Origin: Weizmannia acidilactici
GTDB lineage: Bacteria; Bacillota; Bacilli; Bacillales; Bacillaceae_C
Direction of reading: 5' to 3'
Assembly (NCBI RefSeq): GCF_008974225.1
Contig: NZ_BKZR01000010.1
Span: forward strand, 1 to 64,000
DNA: 64,000 nucleotides
How positions within the stretch are numbered: the first letter of the stretch is position 1; the number at the start of each line of letters is the position of its first letter. The notes under the pieces were generated by a model, which was not told where the DNA came from, ran no database searches, and worked only from the letters and a program-made list of their open reading frames with translations. Positions 58,205 to 64,000 of the stretch are shown here, piece by piece. The translations under genes were made by a program, and so were the position numbers.

Positions 58205-59485
58205 TTATAAAATTTTCTTGGCGGGGGCAGCTTTCAATTCCGACTTAATCATATCCACAAACTCCTCGTTTGATTTCGATTGTTTCAGCCTGCGCAGGAA
58301 TTTCTCAACAAAATCCGGAGAATCGGACATCGATTTGCGGATCGCCCACAATACTTCCAAATGGTCTTTCGGCAGTAGCAGCTCTTCTTTCCGTGTCCCG
58401 GAACGCCGGATGTCGATCGCCGGGAATATGCGTTTTTCCGCCAGCGAGCGGTCAAGATGAAGTTCCATATTCCCCGTCCCTTTAAATTCTTCGTAAATGA
58501 CATCATCCATGCGCGATCCGGTATCGACAAGGGCGGTGGCCAAAATCGTCAGGCTGCCCCCTTCTTCGATATTGCGGGCCGCACCGAAGAACCGTTTCGG
58601 GCGGTGGAACGCAGCAGGGTCAATCCCCCCTGAGAGCGTGCGCCCGCTCGGCGGGATTACGAGGTTATAGGCGCGTGCCAAGCGCGTAATGCTGTCCATC
58701 AAAATCACGACATCCCGCTTGTGCTCGACAAGACGCATTGCCCTCTCCAGCACAAGTTCCGCGACTTTAATATGGTTTTCCGGCACTTCATCAAAAGTGG
58801 AGCTGACCACATCCGCCTGCACGGAACGTTCAATATCTGTCACTTCTTCCGGCCGTTCATCGATCAAAAGGACAATCAATTCCGTTTCAGGATGGTTGAT
58901 CGTGATGGAGTTGGCAATTTCCTTTAAAAGCATCGTTTTCCCGGCTTTCGGAGGCGCAACAATTAATCCGCGCTGCCCGAAACCGACCGGTGTAATTAAA
59001 TCCATAATCCGGGTGGACAGCTTTTCGGGAGACGTTTCAAGGACAATCTGCCGGTTCGGGTATAACGGTGTTAATGCCGGAAAATGGACCCGTTCCTTGG
59101 CCGTCTCAGGGTTTTCCCCGTTTACCGCTTCGACATGCAACAGGCCGTAATAACGTTCGTTTTCTTTAGGAGGCCGGACTTTTCCCGAAACTTTATCTCC
59201 GTTTCTTAAATCGAAGCGGCGGATTTGCGATGCGGAAATGTAGATGTCTTCCGAGCTGGGGGAGTAATTAATCGGCCGCAAGAACCCAAAGCCTTCCGAT
59301 TGGATGATTTCCAGCACGCCTTCCATAAAAAAATAGCCTTCTTGCTCTGCCCGGGCTTTTAAAATTGCAAAAATTAATTCTTTCTTCGTCAGTTTGCTAT
59401 AGTAGGAAACTTTATACTCCCTTGCCAGAGCATAAAGCTCTTTTAACGTCATATTCTCCAAACTTGAAATCGATAAACCTTCCAT
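58205..59485 (-). CDS. rho: Transcription termination factor Rho
   Basis: Hexameric RNA-dependent ATPase that ends transcription. The 426-residue protein has the N-terminal helical domain (about 1-48), a cold-shock-like RNA-binding domain (about 52-125; GFGFLRPINYSPSSEDIYIS), Walker A VAPPKAGKTMLLKE near 180, Walker B VILMDSITRLARAYN near 265 and the Q-loop/R-loop region after 280. ATG at 59485 is chosen because homologs begin a few residues before SISSLENM; the ribosome site (GTGGTG) is weak. Confidence 0.95.
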   Translation of the reverse strand: MEGLSISSLENMTLKELYALAREYKVSYYSKLTKKELIFAILKARAEQEGYFFMEGVLEIIQSEGFGFLRPINYSPSSEDIYISASQIRRFDLRNGDKVSGKVRPPKENERYYGLLHVEAVNGENPETAKERVHFPALTPLYPNRQIVLETSPEKLSTRIMDLITPVGFGQRGLIVAPPKAGKTMLLKEIANSITINHPETELIVLLIDERPEEVTDIERSVQADVVSSTFDEVPENHIKVAELVLERAMRLVEHKRDVVILMDSITRLARAYNLVIPPSGRTLSGGIDPAAFHRPKRFFGAARNIEEGGSLTILATALVDTGSRMDDVIYEEFKGTGNMELHLDRSLAEKRIFPAIDIRRSGTRKEELLLPKDHLEVLWAIRKSMSDSPDFVEKFLRRLKQSKSNEEFVDMIKSELKAAPAKKIL

Positions 59486-59569
59486 ATAAACACCACACTT
59501 TTTAAATTTCCGTACGGGTAGAGCAATGCAGCGCATTTCTTCCGCTTCTTTAATATTGCCTGTATTCAA

Positions 59570-60053
59570 ACGAAATCATACGAAATCCGTGTTTTGTCCC
59601 CAACGTCTTATAGATGAACGTAATACAAATGGAAATGAACATACCTACCGATAAAGGAATGTGAAGGCAAGATGAGTATCCACAGTTTTGCTCTTAATAG
59701 AAGACATGAGCCGGCTGCAAAGAGGCCGTTTTGCAGCACTTATATCTATGGAGCCGCACCGTGTACGGAAGAAATAGAAGACGAATCATTTTGAATAATA
59801 CATGAATAAAAATGCATGAATTAAGCCGCATTTATTGTAACCCTACCAGCGGGGAAAATCAACAAAAAAGGAGGGAGATGTTGAAAATCTTTTGGCAGAA
59901 AGCGGGGCGCGCTCCTTTGATAAAAAAGGCGCTTTAATGGCCGCAATTCCGTGCCTGTAAAATAGGGGAATGGCGATCCATAAGGCCCCGGCTTGTCCCG
60001 TTTTTTCGGGTGCACGCCCTTAAAGTTTCCTGAAACCCGCTATCCGCCCAGGG
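59570..60053. other. Intergenic region glpX-rho
   Basis: About 480 bp without a recognised gene family. It must hold the rho control region on the minus strand. On the plus strand, 59868-59937 carries a strong ribosome site with a very short ORF (listed separately). CCCG-AAAAAA-CGGG (about 59998-60011) is a small hairpin without U-run. The minus-strand frame 59821-60015 has no ribosome site and is not called. Confidence 0.35.
59878..59937 (+). CDS. Possible short cationic peptide (18-19 aa)
   Basis: AAAAAAGGAGGG (59865-59875) is an ideal ribosome site; ATG at 59878 or TTG at 59881 follows it and opens a frame of 18-19 codons encoding MLKIFWQKAGRAPLIKKAL, ended by TAA at 59937. The peptide is cationic and could form an amphipathic helix. 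It lies antisense to the rho leader. No promoter was seen, so existence as a gene is uncertain. Confidence 0.25.
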   Translation: MLKIFWQKAGRAPLIKKAL

Positions 60054-61019
60054 TTACGCTTTAATGACGAGATTCGGTTTCTTTTTCAAGCTGTGCTGGC
60101 CATCAATAAAACGCACCGTCCCGGACTTGGCGCGCATGACGACAGAATGCGTCGATCCATACGGGCCCTTGAACTGGACGCCGCGCAGCAGTTCCCCGTC
60201 CGTGACGCCCGTTGCCGCAAAAATGGCATCATCGCCGCAAACAAGGTCGTCCATCCTTAACACTTTGTTTACATCAAGCCCCATGCTGAGACAGCGCTCA
60301 TATTCCGCATCATTTTGCGGCAAGAGCCGTCCCTGGATTTCACCGCCGAGGCATTTCAGCGCAACAGCCGCAATGACCCCCTCAGGCGCCCCACCGGATC
60401 CAAATAAGATGTCAACGCCCGTATGATCAAAGGCGGTATTAATGGCAGCCGCCACGTCCCCGTCATTGATCAGTTTAATGCGGGCTCCGGCCGCACGCAG
60501 CTGCGCAATAATTTCTTCATGGCGCGGCCTGTTCAAAACAGTTGCCACCACATCCTCAATGTCCTTGTTTTTCGCTTTTGCCACAGCCTTCAAGTTATCG
60601 ATGATCGGTGCATCAATATCGATCATCCCAACCGCTTCCGGACCTACCGCGATTTTATCCATATACATATCCGGCGCATGGAGCAGATGCCCGTGGTCTG
60701 CAACCGCAAGCACACTAAGCGCATTCCAGCCGCCGGATGCGAGGATATTGGTTCCTTCCAAAGGGTCTACTGCAATATCCACACGGGGGCCGTATCCATT
60801 TCCAAGTTTTTCACCGATATACAGCATCGGCGCTTCATCCATCTCCCCTTCCCCAATGACGACTGTCCCTTTCATTGGAATGGTGTCGAATACATCGCGC
60901 ATTGCGGAAGTTGCAGCATCATCCGCTTCATCTTTCAATCCGCGTCCCATCCATCTGGCTGATGCCAGCGCCGCCGCTTCTGTAACGCGAACCAATTCCA
61001 TTGACAAACTTCTTTCCAT
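60054..61019 (-). CDS. glpX: Fructose-1,6-bisphosphatase class II
   Basis: Gluconeogenic phosphatase that makes fructose-6-phosphate. The 321-residue protein has GEGEMDEAPMLYIGE near 56-70 with metal-binding acidic residues, the DPLEGT signature near 87-92, and GSGGAPEG near 209 for substrate binding. GGGGGTAG precedes the ATG. It lies between murAB and rho as ywjI does in B. subtilis. Confidence 0.94.
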   Translation of the reverse strand: MERSLSMELVRVTEAAALASARWMGRGLKDEADDAATSAMRDVFDTIPMKGTVVIGEGEMDEAPMLYIGEKLGNGYGPRVDIAVDPLEGTNILASGGWNALSVLAVADHGHLLHAPDMYMDKIAVGPEAVGMIDIDAPIIDNLKAVAKAKNKDIEDVVATVLNRPRHEEIIAQLRAAGARIKLINDGDVAAAINTAFDHTGVDILFGSGGAPEGVIAAVALKCLGGEIQGRLLPQNDAEYERCLSMGLDVNKVLRMDDLVCGDDAIFAATGVTDGELLRGVQFKGPYGSTHSVVMRAKSGTVRFIDGQHSLKKKPNLVIKA

Positions 61020-61140
61020 TTTACTACCCCCATAAATAGATGTTTGTAATTAGTATATCACATTTACAAAATTATTGTGTCACAATTTACCCAGTATACG
61101 GTATATTTATCAATTTTATGGGGATGGAAAAACCGGCGGC

Positions 61141-62427
61141 TCAGGAATTTTCCAGATGTTCAATCTCCTTTTGCGACATACCCTCCCGCCAAATGGTGGC
61201 GCCAAGGCCATTTAGTTTTTCAACGAGATGGCTGTAACCCCGGTCGATATGGTCCACACCGGTAACTTCCGTGATCCCGTCTGCCATCAGGCCGGCAATG
61301 ACAAGGGCGGCTCCGGCGCGCAAATCGCTTGCTTTTACTTTTGCACCCTGCAGGCGGACAGGGCCGTTCACAATCGCCGAGCGCCCTTCGACTTTAATAT
61401 TCGCGCTCATTCGGCGCAGCTCGTCAATATGTTTAAACCGGGCGGAATAGATCGTATCGGTCACAATAGAACTGCCCTCTGCTTTTGTCAGAAGTGCCGT
61501 AAAAGGCTGCTGCAGATCGGTCGGAAATCCCGGGTAAACAAGCGTTTTAATGTCGACGGCTTTCAACTTGTCCGGCTTTCCGATAAAAATCTGCTCATCT
61601 CCCGTTTCAACCGGGACGCCCATTTCCCTGAGCTTGGCTGTGAGCGATTCGAGGTGCTGCGGGATGACATTGTCAATCAGCACCCCTTCGCCCGTTGCCG
61701 CCGCCAAAATCATAAAGGTGCCAGCTTCAATGCGGTCCGGGATAATTGTATGCCGGCAGCCGCTCAAATGCTCAACCCCTTCTATCCGGATCACATCCGT
61801 CCCAGCCCCTTTTATTTTTGCCCCCATATTGGTCAGGAGCGTTGCCACATCAATAATTTCCGGTTCTTTCGCCGCGTTTTCGATCACTGTTCTGCCTTTT
61901 GCCTTCACCGCCGCGAGCATAATGTTAATCGTCGCACCGACGCTTACAACATCCAAATAAATGCGCGCACCAACAAGCTCATCCGCCCGCAGGTAAATCG
62001 CGCCCTGTTCGTTGGTCACTTTTGCGCCCAATGCTTCGAAACCTTTGATATGCTGGTCGATCGGGCGCGGTCCCAGGTGACATCCGCCCGGCAGCCCGAT
62101 GACCGCCTTTTTGAACCTTCCAAGCATGGCCCCCATCAAGTAATAAGAAGCCCGAAGTTTTTTGACTTTACCGTTCGGCAACGGTATGGAAATCATACGG
62201 CGGGGGTCAACCGTAATTTTCCCATCCCGTGCCATCACCTTTCCCCCGATTTCTTCCAGTAAACCGGTTAAAGTCCGGACATCGGAAATTTCAGGCAAGC
62301 CTTCTATTGTTACAGGGGATTCCGCCAGTATTGTTGCGGGAATAAGGGCAACAGCACTGTTTTTTGCACCGCTGACTTTAATTGTGCCTTTCAGGGGATA
62401 TCCACCTGCAATTTTTAGCTTTTCCAT
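61141..62427 (-). CDS. murAB: UDP-GlcNAc 1-carboxyvinyltransferase MurAB
   Basis: Second copy of the enolpyruvyl transferase that starts peptidoglycan synthesis (MurZ of low-GC Gram-positives). The 428-residue protein has VSGAKNSAVALIP (about 19-31), catalytic C116 in PGGCHLGPRPID and DRIEAGTFMILAA near 230. It differs clearly from the copy at 36154-37467, which is the older duplication of Firmicutes rather than a recent event. Location before fsa/tal and fbaA matches B. subtilis murAB. AAGGAAGGGAG lies upstream of the ATG. Confidence 0.95.
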   Translation of the reverse strand: MEKLKIAGGYPLKGTIKVSGAKNSAVALIPATILAESPVTIEGLPEISDVRTLTGLLEEIGGKVMARDGKITVDPRRMISIPLPNGKVKKLRASYYLMGAMLGRFKKAVIGLPGGCHLGPRPIDQHIKGFEALGAKVTNEQGAIYLRADELVGARIYLDVVSVGATINIMLAAVKAKGRTVIENAAKEPEIIDVATLLTNMGAKIKGAGTDVIRIEGVEHLSGCRHTIIPDRIEAGTFMILAAATGEGVLIDNVIPQHLESLTAKLREMGVPVETGDEQIFIGKPDKLKAVDIKTLVYPGFPTDLQQPFTALLTKAEGSSIVTDTIYSARFKHIDELRRMSANIKVEGRSAIVNGPVRLQGAKVKASDLRAGAALVIAGLMADGITEVTGVDHIDRGYSHLVEKLNGLGATIWREGMSQKEIEHLENS

Positions 62428-62636
62428 GTTAAGCTCCCTTCCTTAACGGGTATAGAAGTCGTTCCCAAACGTTGTCGATATTTCGCATATTCAATTCAAC
62501 ATAAACCATTTCCCAAAAAACTTGCCGGGAATTGTGCATATCCCAGCATCAGCATATCCTATAAGGCTAGAAATCAAACCGTTGCGGAGAAAGCAAGAAA
62601 TCATGGACAATTTCAAATATTTACTACAACACGTCC

Positions 62637-63284
62637 TTATTTTTGCGTACGGTTGTTCCAATCGCGCGTAAATTGTTCAATCCCTTTATCTGTCAGCGGG
62701 TGTTTGAACAGCTGCACGAGCACTTTATACGGTACCGTTGCGATATGCGCCCCTGCCAGCGCCGCCTGTGTGATGTGCTGCGGATGCCGGATGGAAGCGG
62801 CGATGATTTCCGTATCGATATGGTGGATGGAAAAGATTTCTGCAATTTCAGAGATCAGGCGTATGCCGTCATGCCCAATGTCGTCCAGCCTGCCAAGGAA
62901 CGGCGAAACATAGGAAGCGCCGGCTCTTGCCGCCAGCAATGCCTGGTTGCTGCTGAAAATGAGGGTCACGTTTGTACGGATGCCTTCCTGCGAAAACTGG
63001 TGGACCGCTTTCAGCCCTTCTGGCGTCATCGGAACTTTGATGGTAATATTCGGGGCAATCGCCGAAAGCTCTCTCCCTTCTTTTAACATCCCTTCCGCAT
63101 CCTCGGAGACGACTTCAGCGCTTACAGAACCGGGCACCAAAGCCGTGATTTCTCTTAAACGTTCGTGGAAAGAAACATTCTCTTTTGCGACAAGCGATGG
63201 GTTGGTCGTTACACCGGATAAAATCCCCCATTCATTTGCAGCTTTAATTTCCTCGAAATTGGCGGTGTCGATAAAAAATTTCAT
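62637..63284 (-). CDS. tal: Transaldolase (fructose-6-phosphate aldolase-like)
   Basis: Transfers a dihydroxyacetone unit between sugar phosphates in the pentose phosphate pathway. The 215-residue short-type enzyme (YwjH/Tal family) begins MKFFIDTANFEEIKAA, has SGVTTNPSLVAKE near 23-35, the Schiff-base K83 in NITIKVPMT, and ends with the helical tail typical of the decameric small transaldolases. Located between fbaA and murAB. Confidence 0.94.
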   Translation of the reverse strand: MKFFIDTANFEEIKAANEWGILSGVTTNPSLVAKENVSFHERLREITALVPGSVSAEVVSEDAEGMLKEGRELSAIAPNITIKVPMTPEGLKAVHQFSQEGIRTNVTLIFSSNQALLAARAGASYVSPFLGRLDDIGHDGIRLISEIAEIFSIHHIDTEIIAASIRHPQHITQAALAGAHIATVPYKVLVQLFKHPLTDKGIEQFTRDWNNRTQK

Positions 63285-63540
63285 GTTTCCTCACAGCTCC
63301 TTTGATCAGTTCTTATGTACCCAATACAAATATACCACGAAACTAAAAGAAAGTTCAGAAAAACAAACCCGTTTTTTCCACACCGGTATGTATTGGACAC
63401 GGATGCACCGTTTCCCTGCAAAAAGGGATAAAAATTCGGATGGGTGCTGTTCATTTTCATAACGGCATTACCAAGAAATCTGAGGGAAACACAGGCAAAT
63501 TCCGCGATGATTCACCATACCCTGCCTTTTAACATAAAGC
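63285..63540. other. Intergenic region fbaA-tal
   Basis: No gene is supported. A plus-strand frame across 63444-63902 is antisense to fbaA in its second half and has no ribosome site. The minus-strand promoter of tal, if separate, was not identified. Confidence 0.35.
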
Positions 63541-63582
63541 AAAAAAGGCCCGGCACGCTTGGACAGCGCCAGACCTTCTTTT
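63541..63582 (-). terminator. Terminator of fbaA
   Basis: On the minus strand AAGGTCTGGCGC and GCGTGCCGGGCCTT (63577-63545) form an imperfect GC-rich hairpin with G-U pairs, followed by TTTTTTG. Confidence 0.8.
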
Positions 63583-63592
63583 CCTCAAAGCA

Positions 63593-64000
63593 TTATGCTT
63601 TTTGGTTAGAACCGAATTCGCGGATTTTGCCGATAACGGTCTGTTTAATGGTTTCACGTGCAGGCCCGAGATATTTACGCGGATCGTACAAATCCGGATT
63701 AGCAGCCAATACTTCGCGGACTGTTTTTGCGGAAGCAATTTGGTTTTCCGTGTTTACGTTGATTTTCGCAGTTCCTAAAGAAATGGCTTTTTTGATGTCG
63801 TCTTCAGGAATGCCTGTCCCGCCGTGGAGCACTAACGGCATACCGGTGATTTTGCTGATTTCTTCCATTTCTTTGAAGCCGAGGTTTGGTTCTCCATGGT
63901 AAGGGCCGTGTACAGAACCAAGCGCAGGAGCCAAGGCATCAATTTTTGTTGCTTCTACTAATTTCCGGCATTCTTCCGGATCTGCATAGATGATGCCTTT
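63593..64000 (-). CDS. fbaA: Fructose-bisphosphate aldolase class II, C-terminal part
   Basis: Glycolytic zinc aldolase splitting fructose-1,6-bisphosphate. Only the last 135 residues lie in the window; the frame is open to the right edge (KGIIYADPEECRKL...) so the start is outside. Visible are APALGSVHGPY with a zinc-binding His, PLVLHGGTGIP with another zinc His and the phosphate-binding glycines, INVNTENQIA, and the C-terminal end IREFGSNQKA. A terminator follows. Confidence 0.95.
   Translation of the reverse strand, partial: KGIIYADPEECRKLVEATKIDALAPALGSVHGPYHGEPNLGFKEMEEISKITGMPLVLHGGTGIPEDDIKKAISLGTAKINVNTENQIASAKTVREVLAANPDLYDPRKYLGPARETIKQTVIGKIREFGSNQKA

Noticed and set aside
59821..60015. 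Minus-strand frame of 64 codons between glpX and rho
   Set aside because: Proline-rich chance frame without a ribosome site.
61228..62262. Plus-strand frame of 344 codons opposite murAB
   Set aside because: Shadow of the murAB reading frame on the other strand; composition rich in Cys, His and Arg, typical of antisense translation.

Overview
The window is chromosomal DNA of a spore-forming, motile Bacillaceae bacterium. The evidence is the sporulation genes (spoIIID, spoIIQ, spoIID, spoIIR), flagellar rod genes (flhO, flhP), a chemoreceptor, the Bacillus-type ATP synthase operon, and a minus-strand gene order (fbaA-tal-murAB-glpX-rho-rpmE-tdk-prfA-prmC-spoIIR-ywlC-mntP-ywlE-rpiB-ywlG-glyA-upp-atp-ywzB-ywmB-murAA-spoIID-spoIIQ-spoIIID-mbl-flhO-flhP-fabZ) that matches the corresponding Bacillus subtilis region almost gene for gene. 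Moderate GC and a large phosphorolytic maltose cluster would fit the Bacillus (Heyndrickxia) coagulans group; that genus-level placement is inference.

1-14.3 kb, plus strand: a complete maltose/maltodextrin cluster. It holds beta-phosphoglucomutase, a LacI-family regulator, a GH13 alpha-glucosidase, a GH13 neopullulanase-type amylase with an N-terminal extra domain, a lipoprotein binding protein and two ABC permeases, a DUF1189 membrane protein, a GH65 maltose phosphorylase and an oligo-1,6-glucosidase. Imported maltodextrins are trimmed to maltose and glucose, maltose is phosphorolysed to glucose plus beta-glucose-1-phosphate, and the latter is isomerised to glucose-6-phosphate. No ABC ATPase is encoded here, so a shared MsmX-type ATPase is probably used. 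Two near-identical palindromes and a cre-like site mark the control regions.

14.5-22.1 kb: murF and ddl (cell-wall precursor synthesis, minus strand), an uncharacterised 257-residue gene, then plus-strand CNNM/CBS membrane proteins in two paralogous copies separated by a MerR-type regulator. Both paralogues seem to carry a related structured leader.

22.15-23.8 kb: a decayed group II (class C) intron on the minus strand, inserted just after the terminator of a small 47-codon gene. Its ends and domain V look intact, but the maturase gene has lost the reverse-transcriptase core by an internal deletion.

24.1-30 kb: ywqB/ywqA (SWIM zinc-finger protein plus SNF2 helicase), ywpF, the competence-type single-strand binding protein ssbB, and a small coiled-coil ORF behind it.

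30-64 kb, nearly all minus strand: the conserved block listed above, covering fatty-acid synthesis, flagellar rod, cell shape, engulfment-stage sporulation, peptidoglycan precursor synthesis, F1Fo ATP synthase, uracil salvage, one-carbon metabolism, chemotaxis, arginine dephosphorylation, Mn efflux, tRNA t6A, translation termination, thymidine salvage, Rho, fructose-1,6-bisphosphatase, transaldolase and the 3' part of fructose-bisphosphate aldolase, which runs off the right edge. No rRNA, tRNA, CRISPR array or prophage was seen.
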